A DNA stretch of 10,513 nucleotides, taken from contig UROC01000065.1 of the NCBI GenBank assembly GCA_900549345.1, positions 1-10,513 of the forward strand. The letters are read 5' to 3'. Positions 1-6,539 of the stretch are shown here, piece by piece; within the stretch, counting starts at the first letter, position 1, and every line of letters starts with the position of its first letter. The translations under genes were made by a program, and so were the position numbers. The notes under the pieces are model-generated. The model was not told where the DNA came from. It did no database searches and worked only from the letters and a program-made list of their open reading frames with translations. This DNA comes from an uncultured Collinsella sp. (lineage in GTDB: Bacteria > Actinomycetota > Coriobacteriia > Coriobacteriales > Coriobacteriaceae).

Positions 1-174
1 ACATTAAGTGGCCTCCTGTTCGTGCGGAACTCGCGATAAACCTAAGCCGGTGTCCCCGCTCCTCCGGGGCCTGTCGTGGCTTGGTCGTTGCATGCGGCTC
101 GCTTTTCGGAACGGGGCTGACGGACACGTTCCGAAATCTACCACCGTCGCTGTACAGGGTGTCTATAAAGAGCC
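1..174. other. Intergenic sequence without a supported gene
   Basis: An open frame starting GTG at 8 runs to 205, but it has no ribosome binding site, no recognisable domain and an arginine/glycine-rich composition typical of chance frames, so I do not call it. Two small hairpins are visible: ccccg/cgggg (54-58 with 65-69) and ttcggaac/gttccgaa (105-112 with 128-135, 15-nt loop). Neither is followed by a T-run, so neither looks like a terminator. The window begins here, so this may be the tail of a larger element to the left. Confidence 0.4.
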
Positions 175-404
175 GTGGCCAAAAAACATCAAATATGAGT
201 ACTGATATTCTTTTAGTAGCAGTAATTTTGACCACATTTAAGGTGATTTGACGTGTCGATCGAGCAGATAAGCTGCCGTATCTCCTCAAGTGTTCATTAA
301 AGGAAGACCTTGATGCGAATAAGTCTCATTAAGATATTCTTTTATTAACGAAAATAATGTAGCTACAACGGTAACATTACTCATATTTGTCGTTTTTTGG
401 CCAC
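175..404. repeat. AT-rich island bounded by 27-bp inverted repeats
   Basis: Positions 175-201 and 378-404 are inverted copies of each other, matching at 25 of 27 positions. The outer part of each arm reads gtggccaaaaaac and the inner part caaatatgagta. Weak similarity continues inward for about 8 bases, as if two copies of one short element faced each other. The 176-bp interior is clearly AT-richer than the rest of the window and also carries a 12-bp direct repeat, gatattctttta (204-215 and 333-344). Each arm contains an ATG: on plus, a hydrophobic 18-codon frame (195-251, MSTDILLVAVILTTFKVI); on minus, a 32-codon frame (286-384). Neither ATG has a Shine-Dalgarno sequence, so translation is doubtful. 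It could be a MITE-like element, an inverted pair of dispersed repeats, or a regulatory RNA locus. Confidence 0.6.
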
Positions 405-439
405 AGTCCTTCGGAGAGTCCTCGAAAATAGTCCCGAGC

Positions 440-496
440 CGGCACTTGGGGACGTTCCTATAATGTCGGCACTTAGGAACGTCCCCAAGTGCCGAC
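440..496. repeat. REP-like palindrome with two alternative hairpins
   Basis: A perfect 21-bp inverted repeat joins 440-460 to 474-494 around a 13-nt loop; its core is cacttggggacgttcc. The spacer holds a second partial copy, gtcggcactt (465-474), that pairs perfectly with aagtgccgac (487-496), so the right arm can form two mutually exclusive stems. GGGGACGTTCC-type cores of this kind are familiar from REP sequences associated with IS200-like RAYT transposases. No RAYT gene is in the window, so mobilisation would have to be in trans. There is no T-tract, so this is not an ordinary terminator. Confidence 0.65.
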
Positions 497-510
497 ACCG
501 CGTCTGCCTG

Positions 511-751
511 CGGCGGCCGCGCGCCGCTGCGTCGCTCCGCACCCTTGCGGGTTCGGATCCCTCCGCTTGGCGGCGTTGGCTCGATTTGCTTGACGTGAGG
601 GGCTCTTGGCTGGTGTGGGACGGAGGGATTCCGCGTCCGCCTGGTCGGCGGCCGCGCCCCGCTGCGTCGCTTCGCTCCTTGCGTACTGCGCTGGAAAACG
701 CTTCGCGTTTCCTCAGCTCCGCACCCTTGCGGGTTCGAATCCCTCCGCTTG
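511..751. repeat. GC-rich duplicated modules resembling tRNA T-arms
   Basis: Two modules repeat directly. The first, starting cggcggccgcgc, lies at 511-536 and 646-671 (25 of 26 matches). The second, starting ctccgcacccttgcgggttc, lies at 535-569 and 717-751 (34 of 35 matches). The second copy of the array carries about 45 extra bases (672-716), which include a small hairpin, ggaaaacgcttcgcgtttcc (683-702). The second module contains gggttcgaatccc, the shape of a tRNA T-arm, on the plus strand. Between the copies, tgggacggagggattc (616-631) is identical to the 3' part of the adjacent tRNA-Gln gene (807-822). Open frames across this stretch on both strands are rich in Arg, Pro and Ala and look spurious. 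It reads as repetitive or tRNA-derived debris, not coding DNA. Confidence 0.55.
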
Positions 752-753
752 CT

Positions 754-793
754 CACAAGAAAGCGCCCTGGGCCGTTATGGGCTCAGGGCGCT
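754..793 (-). terminator. Rho-independent terminator of tRNA-Gln
   Basis: The arms agcgccctgggcc (762-774) and ggctcagggcgct (781-793) pair over about 13 bp with one G-U pair and a 6-nt loop. Read on the minus strand, the stem is followed by TTTCTTGT. It lies directly downstream of tRNA-Gln. The plus-strand side ends in cagtttt, so it may work weakly in the other direction too. Confidence 0.75.
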
Positions 794-802
794 CAGTTTT
801 AA

Positions 803-877
803 TGGCTGGGACGGAGGGATTCGAACCCCCAACAGCCGGCACCAAAAACCGGAGTTCTACCGTTGAACTACGTCCCA
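803..877 (-). tRNA. trnQ: tRNA-Gln (anticodon TTG)
   Basis: On the minus strand the sequence folds into a complete cloverleaf. The acceptor TGGGACG pairs with CGTCCCA. The D stem is GTTC/GAAC. The anticodon stem CCGGT/GCCGG encloses the loop TTTTGGT, giving anticodon TTG, which reads CAA and by wobble CAG. The T arm is GGGGG-TTCGAAT-CCCTC, with one G-T pair. The discriminator base is G, as expected for glutamine tRNAs, and the 3' CCA is encoded. It has its own likely promoter overlapping the end of the upstream gene, and a terminator 10 bases downstream. Short copies of its 3' part recur at 616-631 and, inverted, inside the repeats at 549-565 and 730-748. Confidence 0.95.
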
Positions 878-908
878 ATGTGTGGTGTCGCCCAAAAGCA
901 ACTCGTCT

Positions 909-937
909 AGTTTACCTAATCTGCGAGGGCATCGCAA
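909..937 (-). promoter_or_regulatory. Predicted promoter of tRNA-Gln
   Basis: On the minus strand TTGCGA (932-937) and TAAACT (909-914) are separated by exactly 17 bases, a good sigma-70-type pair. Transcription would start near 902, leaving a leader of about 25 bases before the tRNA. The promoter overlaps the last codons and stop of the CwlM-like gene. Confidence 0.5.
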
Positions 938-1821
938 ACGCCGTCGAGTAGGCGTACGGCGAGCGTTTGCGCGTCGCTGGCCGTGAAGGTGCCGTTGTAG
1001 CGCGTCATGCCCGTGAGCTCAATGCGAATGCGAGCCGGCTTCTGCTGCGCGGCGACATTGGCGGTGCGGATGCGCTGGGCCAGGTTGTGGCACTCGGCGA
1101 GGGCAATCGTGGCGCGTGGCGCGGCGTCGGCGGGCAGCTCGTCGCTTGCGATCTCGAGCACCAGGTCAACGTCGGTTGGGACCTCGGAGTCGCAGAGCAT
1201 CATGCCGCTGTTGTCGGTCGTTGCCGTGGCGATGTTCCACATGCGCGAAGCAACGCTGCGTGCGATGGGGTCCTCACCGATAACGGCGATCTGGAAGCGC
1301 TCGAGCACGTTGGCGGCGCGAGCAAAACCGATGCGGGACTCGGCTTCGGTGACCGAGGGCTTGCCCTCCCACACATGGTGCAGGCGGTTGATGTAGGCGT
1401 AGGTGTCCTGGAAGGCCATGCCGTCGGCAAACAGGCCGACATTTTCCTGGAACTGCTGCAGGGCGGCCTCGGTATGCGGGCCAAAGTAGCCGTCGTCCTC
1501 GCCGCAGGCAAAGCCCAAAACGTTGAGGGCGCGCTGCAGGGCCTGCACATCGGCGCCATGGAAATTGGGCATGCGCAGATACAGGGTGCGGTCGCCCAGC
1601 TTATACGAGGCGTCGACCAGGGCGCTCCAACAGGGGATATCGACGGCATGACCGACAGCAAGGCCGCTGTCGAGCCTGAAGGTGCTGACGGCCTGCTCGG
1701 TGGTGGTGCCAAAGCGCTTGTCGACAACCTCGGCGTCATCGATTGTATAGCCGAGCTGCAGAAGGCGGGACTGGACGTCCTCGACGGCTGCTCCCTGCAT
1801 GCCCGTTGTAATAGGTTCCAT
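916..1821 (-). CDS. CwlM-like protein with two peptidoglycan-binding domains and a degenerate amidase domain
   Basis: 301 residues. Two peptidoglycan-binding (PG_binding_1) repeats are visible at about residues 8-70 and 86-146, for example DVQSRLLQLGY in the first and DVQALQRALNVLGF...DGYFGPHTEAALQQFQ in the second. The link ALVDASYKLGDRTLY (67-81) closely resembles the same place in mycobacterial CwlM, as I recall it. Residues about 178-300 sit where CwlM has an Amidase_3 fold (VDLVLEIAS and ARIRIELTG look like core strands), but the zinc-binding DPGHG motif and the catalytic Glu are not there. There is no signal peptide or membrane segment, so it is probably cytoplasmic. Mycobacterial CwlM is likewise non-enzymatic and regulates peptidoglycan precursor synthesis through MurA; a similar role here is inference. 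ATG 1821 is supported by AAAGGGG 7 bases upstream. The gene is 138 bp downstream of the prenyl synthase, with no clear terminator between. Confidence 0.75.
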   Translation of the reverse strand: MEPITTGMQGAAVEDVQSRLLQLGYTIDDAEVVDKRFGTTTEQAVSTFRLDSGLAVGHAVDIPCWSALVDASYKLGDRTLYLRMPNFHGADVQALQRALNVLGFACGEDDGYFGPHTEAALQQFQENVGLFADGMAFQDTYAYINRLHHVWEGKPSVTEAESRIGFARAANVLERFQIAVIGEDPIARSVASRMWNIATATTDNSGMMLCDSEVPTDVDLVLEIASDELPADAAPRATIALAECHNLAQRIRTANVAAQQKPARIRIELTGMTRYNGTFTASDAQTLAVRLLDGVCDALAD

Positions 1822-1959
1822 GAACGAACCCCTTTCGGCGTACCATTCGTACTATTTGAGCGTGTGTCGGATAGACAACGCAAAGGGATGCATAAACATG
1901 CACTCAACAGTGTAGCAAGTTGTACCCAAATACGCTGCTGACAGGTTTTATAACCCCCG

Positions 1960-2985
1960 CTAGTTAAGGCGCTCCACAAAGAAATCTGCCATTGAGAGGA
2001 AGAGCTCGCGCGCATGTGGGTCGAGCTCGACGCCTTCGATAGCGGCCTTGGCCTTGGCGGTCAGGTCGAGCGCATAGTTGTGGGCGAAATCGACAGAGCC
2101 GGTCTGCTGGAAGATCTCCACGGCGCGCGCGAGCTGCGCAGGGTCCTCGGTGCCCGAGGAAAGGATTGCCTCGACCTCGTCGTGATAGCGCTCATCAGAG
2201 AGGGCGTGTACGGCGACGAGCGTACGCTTGCCCTCGGTGATGTCGGTACGGAAGTCCTTATTGGCGGCTTCCTTGGTGCCGACCAGGTTGAGCAGGTCGT
2301 CTTGAATCTGGAAGGCAAGGCCCGTGTGCAGCCCAAAGGCGCGCAGTGCCTCAATCTGCTCTTCGCTGCCGCCGCCGATAATGGCTCCGGCGGCAAGCGG
2401 CGTCGCTCCGCTGTAGTACGCGGTCTTGTGCGTCGCCATGTCCAGATAATCGTCGACCGAAATGTCAAAGCGCCCGTCGCGGACCCAGCCCAGGTCGAGC
2501 GCCTGGCCCTCGATGGTACGGACGATCATCTCGGTAAGCTCGTGGAGCACGCGAAGCTTCACGTCTGCGTTGAGTGTGGGGTCGTCGAGAACCGTCTTGG
2601 TGACCATGGTGAGCGCCAGGTCACCGCAGTTGATGGCAAGACCGGTGCCCTCGGTAAGGTGCATGCAGGGCTTGCCGCGACGAATCTGCCCGTTGTCGGC
2701 GATGTCGTCGTGGATGAGTGCGCCCGACTGAAAGTGCTCGATGGCCGCCGCTGCGCTGCGGGCGCTCTCAAAGCTGCTGCCTACCGCAGTGGCGGCGAGC
2801 ATGCAGATGAGCGGGCGGTGGCGCTTGCCAGCGTTTGCCGTAAATGTCGAGAGCGGGGTATACAGGTAGCGCTCGATATCGGCGGAAGTCGCCTGTCCGT
2901 CAAAAAACGTGGCCAGATAGTCGTTAATCTGGTCAAAGTGCTGGGCTAAAAAGCTGGTAAACGGACTAGACACGGGCTCTCGCAT
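1960..2985 (-). CDS. All-trans polyprenyl diphosphate synthase
   Basis: 341 residues of the polyprenyl synthetase family, which condenses isopentenyl diphosphate with allylic diphosphates in the cytoplasm. Visible motifs in order: GKRHRPL (53-59, diphosphate binding), the first aspartate-rich motif HDDIAD (92-97) followed by RRGKP (102-106), the catalytic HKT (186-188), QIQDDLLN (226-233) as the second aspartate-rich motif, and GKRT (252-255). The first motif lacks the two-residue insertion of typical bacterial farnesyl synthases. Residues 4 and 5 before it are small (Ala89, Gly88), which generally favours products of C20 or longer. The last position of the second motif is Asn in place of Asp. 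Likely products are geranylgeranyl or longer diphosphates for quinones or lipid carriers; chain length cannot be fixed here. The start is uncertain: ATG 2985 has a close AGAAAG, and an in-frame GTG three codons later is possible. Confidence 0.88.
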   Translation of the reverse strand: MREPVSSPFTSFLAQHFDQINDYLATFFDGQATSADIERYLYTPLSTFTANAGKRHRPLICMLAATAVGSSFESARSAAAAIEHFQSGALIHDDIADNGQIRRGKPCMHLTEGTGLAINCGDLALTMVTKTVLDDPTLNADVKLRVLHELTEMIVRTIEGQALDLGWVRDGRFDISVDDYLDMATHKTAYYSGATPLAAGAIIGGGSEEQIEALRAFGLHTGLAFQIQDDLLNLVGTKEAANKDFRTDITEGKRTLVAVHALSDERYHDEVEAILSSGTEDPAQLARAVEIFQQTGSVDFAHNYALDLTAKAKAAIEGVELDPHARELFLSMADFFVERLN

Positions 2986-3100
2986 TCTTTCTGAGGTTGC
3001 ATCGTTGCATTATGCAGACAACATATTGCCACATTGGGGCGTCGAGCGCGGCGGTTGAAGACGATTGGGTCATGTGGCCGCGCATGTGGTAGGGGCTCGG

Positions 3101-5554
3101 CTAGATAAGCCCAAAGTGTTCGAGCGCGGTGACGACGCCGTCGTGGTCGATGCTGTCGGTTACATAGTTGGCCTTTTTCTTGAGGAAGTCCGGCGCGTTG
3201 CCCATGGCGATGCCAACGTCGACCGTCTCCATAAGGGCGATGTCATTGCTCGCGTCGCCAATACCATACACGGTGCCGTGGTCTGGCCCCAGGGCGTCAA
3301 GCACGGCCTCGATTCCGGCTCGTTTGGTGCACTCGCGAGGCGAGATTTCTGTGACCTCAAGCTCGAGCTCATTAAAGCAGAGCAGGGGTCCAAGCTCTTT
3401 ATCCTGAGCGATGCGGTTGGCGAGTGGTGTGGACATAAGGATCTTATAGGCGTTGTAGTGCTTAAGTTGCGTGACGGCATCGCCAGAGGTGCGTGCGTAT
3501 CCGGGTGCCTCGGGCGCGTCCGCACTCATGCGCACGACTCGATTAAGGCCTTCAAAGCGAATCTCTTCACCCGATTGCTCGAGATAGGGGGCGAGGCGTT
3601 GTAGCAGACCGGGGCTTATGGCTGCATTGCGCACGATGCGCCCCTCGAGTTCGGCGTAACCGCCCGCGAGACAGACGACGCCCGCCCACGGCAGGTCGAG
3701 CAGCTTGGGATGGATGCAGCTGAGGGCGCGCCCCGTGCAGATAAAAGCCTTGTTGCCGTTGGCGACAAACGCGCGAATTGCCTGCGCAACCGTTTCATTA
3801 GGATAGGGGGAAAGGTCTCGCTCGCCCTCGGGAAGCTCTTGGACAAGTTTGGGATCTTGCCAGGCGAGCGTACCGTCGATGTCAAAGAAGCAGATATCTC
3901 CATGATTTTGGGCGGCGTCGACAGCATGAGAAGGCGAGATGGCGGGCGCAAAACCTGGTTCGAGCCCCATAACCTGATCAAAGTGCTCTTTGACACGGGG
4001 AACCGAGACGCCGATGATCACCTGGGCTGTCTTGCCGGTGACGATGAGGCCCTTGGCGCCCACTGCGACAAAGGCCGCGTTGTCCGCCACGACAGAAGGG
4101 TCTACGACTTCGACGCGCAGCCGCGTGGCGCAGTTGGTTGCGCCCACAATGTTCGAGGCGCCGCCCAGAAGCGCTATAACCTGCTCGGCGAGCAGATGAT
4201 CTTGCGATGCCTGGCTTTCGGAAGCGCTGGTCTTGGAGGAGCGCTTTTCGTCAACGTTGCCTCCCGTCAAGCGCGAGAGCGCCGCGCTACTGGCAATATG
4301 GTCCTCGCGTCCCGGGGTTTTAAGGCCAAAGGTCAGGATAAGGCCTCGAAAGCTCAAGAAGAAGATGGCGCTAAAGATGAGTCCGATTCCGAGCGCCAAA
4401 AGGTAAGAGCCGGCATGCGTCCGCATGAGCGGGATAAAGTTGAAGGCAGCCATCTCCATGAGGCCGCCCGAGAAGATGCCGACGATGCCAAAGAAGTTCA
4501 TGGCCATGGCGAGGCAGGAAGATAGGACGGCGTAGAGCAAAAAGAGCCCGGGATGGGTGAACATAAAGAGAAACTCGAGCGGTTCGGTGACGCCGCAGAC
4601 CACCGAGGCGACGATGGCGGGCACAAGGATGGCCTTGAGGCCAGCACGGCGTTCGGGCTTGGCGGTGGTGTAGAACGACATGGCGATGGCAGGAAGGCCA
4701 AAGAGCTTGACCCAGCCGGTGGCGGTGAAACCAGCCCACGGCGCAAGCTCATTGAGGGGGCGCGTGCTGTGCGACAGGATGGGAAGCAAGTTGGTCCACG
4801 TGGCGTAGATGCCGTCGTTAATGACCAGGTTGTCGTAGTAGATCGGCATGTAGAGCAGGTGGTGCAGCCCCATGGGCTCGAGTGCTCGCTCCAAAAATAC
4901 AAAGATACCCACGCCGAAGGGGCCGACGCCCACAAGTGCATGGCGCAGTGTTTCGGTCGCTGCGTATACGAAGGGCACGATGACGGCCGAGATGGCGGCA
5001 AGGGCGAGCACGGCAAAAAAGCTGATGAGGTAGACCAGCGAGGAGCCCGAGAAGGTGCCGAGCCAATCGGGAACCTTGGCATCGTAGAAGCGGTCATGGA
5101 CGGCGACGACGGTTGCCGACACCGCCAGCGGGCCGATAATGCCGGTGTCGAGCGTCTTGATGCCATCGATGATGGTGATGCCGCTTGCGGGGGTCAAAGA
5201 CGACGGATACTTAAGCCCAAGGTTGTCACCGCTCAGCTTAATGATTTCGCTCAAAAAGAAGCAGTAGGCAAAATAGGCCACGAGCGCCTCGAGGCAACAG
5301 CGTGCCGGTTGTTTTTGGGCAAGGCCGATAGGCAGTGCTACGGCAAAAAGGAGCGGAAGGCGTTTAAAGACTGTCCACGAGCCGCGCTGAATGATAGTCC
5401 AAAAAACGTACCAAGGGGTTCCGTATACGGCGAGGTCGCCGACGATATCCGCAGACGTTGCGAGGGCGGAGACACCGACCATAAGGCCCGATATGGAAAA
5501 CAACATGGCGGGCGCGAACATTGCCCCGCCAAAGCGTTGGATTTTTTGCAGCAT
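3101..5554 (-). CDS. Alpha-glucoside PTS permease EIICB fused to a Cof-type HAD phosphatase
   Basis: 817 residues with three parts. Residues 1-415 are a membrane EIIC domain of the glucose superfamily, closest by eye to MalP/GlvC alpha-glucoside permeases (start MLQKIQRFGGAMFAPAMLF; IKTLDTGIIG 132-141; LERALEPMGLHH 221-232; GVTEPLEF 321-328; TPGRE 413-417). After a Ser/Lys-rich linker, residues 455-530 form EIIB, with the phosphorylated cysteine in NCATRLR (Cys475). Residues 551-817 form an HAD hydrolase: FFDIDGTL (nucleophile Asp558, Asp560), TGR (Thr607), Lys744 and GIGDASND (Asp767, Asp771), so all four motifs are intact. There is no EIIA domain; phosphate must come from an EIIA-Glc elsewhere. 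The phosphatase might dephosphorylate the imported sugar phosphate (inference). ATG 5554 follows GGGAGG at 6 bases. It is transcribed away from the TreR-type regulator, whose predicted operator covers its promoter. No terminator is seen. Confidence 0.88.
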   Translation of the reverse strand: MLQKIQRFGGAMFAPAMLFSISGLMVGVSALATSADIVGDLAVYGTPWYVFWTIIQRGSWTVFKRLPLLFAVALPIGLAQKQPARCCLEALVAYFAYCFFLSEIIKLSGDNLGLKYPSSLTPASGITIIDGIKTLDTGIIGPLAVSATVVAVHDRFYDAKVPDWLGTFSGSSLVYLISFFAVLALAAISAVIVPFVYAATETLRHALVGVGPFGVGIFVFLERALEPMGLHHLLYMPIYYDNLVINDGIYATWTNLLPILSHSTRPLNELAPWAGFTATGWVKLFGLPAIAMSFYTTAKPERRAGLKAILVPAIVASVVCGVTEPLEFLFMFTHPGLFLLYAVLSSCLAMAMNFFGIVGIFSGGLMEMAAFNFIPLMRTHAGSYLLALGIGLIFSAIFFLSFRGLILTFGLKTPGREDHIASSAALSRLTGGNVDEKRSSKTSASESQASQDHLLAEQVIALLGGASNIVGATNCATRLRVEVVDPSVVADNAAFVAVGAKGLIVTGKTAQVIIGVSVPRVKEHFDQVMGLEPGFAPAISPSHAVDAAQNHGDICFFDIDGTLAWQDPKLVQELPEGERDLSPYPNETVAQAIRAFVANGNKAFICTGRALSCIHPKLLDLPWAGVVCLAGGYAELEGRIVRNAAISPGLLQRLAPYLEQSGEEIRFEGLNRVVRMSADAPEAPGYARTSGDAVTQLKHYNAYKILMSTPLANRIAQDKELGPLLCFNELELEVTEISPRECTKRAGIEAVLDALGPDHGTVYGIGDASNDIALMETVDVGIAMGNAPDFLKKKANYVTDSIDHDGVVTALEHFGLI

Positions 5555-5597
5555 GTTCTGCCTCCCGAATATCGAGGCGCGTTGCGCGTGGTGAAAC

Positions 5598-5620
5598 GTT
5601 TAAACAATGGAATCATTGTA
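5598..5620 (-). promoter_or_regulatory. Predicted operator and -10 box of the PTS-phosphatase gene
   Basis: On the minus strand a good -10 hexamer, TACAAT (5615-5620), has no convincing -35 at 16-18 bases. The perfect palindrome GTTTAAAC (5598-5605), extended as GTTTAAACAA to 5607, fits the GT-N-TA-N-AC pattern of HutC/TreR-type operators and covers the expected transcription start. It overlaps a second dyad, ACAATGGAATCATTGT (5604-5619), which runs into the -10 box. Repressor binding here would block initiation. The site resembles the sites at 5720 and 6613. Confidence 0.5.
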
Positions 5621-5657
5621 GAGGACCAGACGATTGTCGTACCGGCAGTTTTGAGCG

Positions 5658-5720
5658 AAACCGGTTTGGGCGCGACAGAAACCGTCAACGGTTAAATCCT
5701 GTCGCTTTGCCGATAATCGG
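5658..5720. promoter_or_regulatory. Cluster of CGGTT-containing dyads between the divergent genes
   Basis: Three perfect dyads stand in a row: AAACCGGTTT (5658-5667), AACCGTCAACGGTT (5680-5693) and CCGATAATCGG (5710-5720). Their right halves share CGGTT(T/A), at 5662, 5689 and 5718, spaced 27 and 29 bases apart. They differ from the GTTTA-D-ACAA sites and may bind another regulator, for example a LacI-type protein, which often favours a central CG. No such gene is in the window. Function is inferred from symmetry alone. Confidence 0.35.
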
Positions 5721-5748
5721 TTTAGACAACTTTAAGAAATGCTATCGT
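5718..5748 (+). promoter_or_regulatory. Predicted promoter and operator of the TreR-type regulator gene
   Basis: An extended -10, TGCTATCGT (5740-5748), lies 16 bases after TTTAGA (5721-5726) as a weak -35. GTTTAGACAA (5720-5729) covers the -35 and matches the GT-N-TA-N-AC operator pattern of HutC-type GntR repressors. This predicts negative autoregulation. The gene's ribosome binding site, GAGGTG (5771-5776), lies 5 bases before its ATG. Confidence 0.5.
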
Positions 5749-5781
5749 GCCTAGCCATACATATTCATTAGAGGTGAAGTC

Positions 5782-6501
5782 ATGCCAAAAGCGATTTACG
5801 AAGGAATCTACCGAGAAATACGCTCGCGCATCATTAATGGAATCTATGCGTTTCAGGAGATGCTACCAACCGAGGCCGAGCTGACCGCGGAGTTCGGGTG
5901 CACCCGCAATACCGTCCGCCGAGCACTTGCCATGCTGGCCGACGAGATGTACGTGCAACCCATTCACGGCAAGGGCGTGCGTGTCATCTGGCTCAAAGGT
6001 GAGACCGATATGCTCGGCGCACTCGAGGAAGTCGAGTCGTTTGCCGAATTCGCAAAGCGCAACAACGCCGTTGCATCGACGGATGTTAAGTCCTTTGAAC
6101 ATCTGGTCTGCACTGAACAGCTCTCCCGCCGCCTGGGCTTTAAGGTGGGTGAGGAGCTCATTCGCGTGGTGCGTGTCCGCAGCCTTAACGGCAGTGCTCG
6201 CCAGGTGGACCACGGCTACTTCCTAGAGTCGATTGCCAAGGGCCTGACGCCCGAGATTGCCGCAAAGTCCATCTACAACTATCTGGAGCACAAGCGCGGC
6301 GTCAAGGTGATGGCGAGTCGCCGTACGGTGAGCGTCGAGCTTGCCAACGATGAGGACTGCAGCTACTTGGACCTCGGCAAATACAACTGCGTTGCCGTCA
6401 TGGAGAGCCAGTCGTACACCTCGGATGGCATCTTGTTCGAGGTCACGCATGCCCGCACGCATCCTGAGATCTTCCACTACCGCGTCAACTCCAAGCGATA
6501 G
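5782..6501 (+). CDS. GntR-family (HutC/TreR-type) transcriptional repressor
   Basis: 239 residues. Residues about 3-70 are a GntR winged helix-turn-helix: IYREIRSRIINGIY, then LPTEAELTAEFGCTRNTVRRAL (helix-turn-helix) and the wing GKGVRV (63-68). Residues about 90-235 are a UTRA effector domain, with DHGYFLESIAKGLTPEIAAKSIYNYLE and a final FEVTHARTHPEIFHYR. Both the spacing and these phrases resemble Bacillus subtilis TreR, which binds TTGTATATACAA and responds to trehalose 6-phosphate; this comparison is from memory. The gene lies between, and is divergent from, the PTS-phosphatase gene, and upstream of the ABC operon. Sites closely matching that operator occur at all three promoters, so it is the likely local sugar repressor. 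The effector is probably a disaccharide phosphate made by the PTS; whether that is trehalose or maltose phosphate is open. Confidence 0.85.
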   Translation: MPKAIYEGIYREIRSRIINGIYAFQEMLPTEAELTAEFGCTRNTVRRALAMLADEMYVQPIHGKGVRVIWLKGETDMLGALEEVESFAEFAKRNNAVASTDVKSFEHLVCTEQLSRRLGFKVGEELIRVVRVRSLNGSARQVDHGYFLESIAKGLTPEIAAKSIYNYLEHKRGVKVMASRRTVSVELANDEDCSYLDLGKYNCVAVMESQSYTSDGILFEVTHARTHPEIFHYRVNSKR

Positions 6502-6539
6502 CCGGCTAGCTCGCAGCCTGACGAGACTCAAGCCCTCAA

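Noticed and set aside
8..205. 65-aa frame at the left edge
   Set aside because: GTG start without a Shine-Dalgarno sequence, no recognisable domain, and its end runs into the inverted repeat at 175-201.
511..751. CRISPR array or a second tRNA gene in the repeat patch
   Set aside because: There are only two copies of each module, unevenly spaced, and the T-arm-like pieces have no matching acceptor, D or anticodon stems.
286..951. Overlapping open frames of 156 aa (286-756, minus) and 184 aa (397-951, plus), and an 86-aa frame at 606-866
   Set aside because: They run through the palindrome, the GC-rich repeats and the tRNA-Gln gene. Their translations are Arg/Pro/Ala-rich with no domain, and none has a convincing ribosome binding site. 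They are products of low stop-codon density in GC-rich repeats.
2986..3100. Terminator or promoter between the PTS-phosphatase and prenyl synthase genes
   Set aside because: Only short repeats (catgtgg twice, tgcat repeats) and a possible CATAAT box without a clear -35 are visible; no stem followed by a T-run was found.
5677..5692. Possible catabolite-responsive element around gaaaccgtcaacgg
   Set aside because: Several key positions of the cre consensus do not match, and the same bases are better explained by the AACCGTCAACGGTT dyad.
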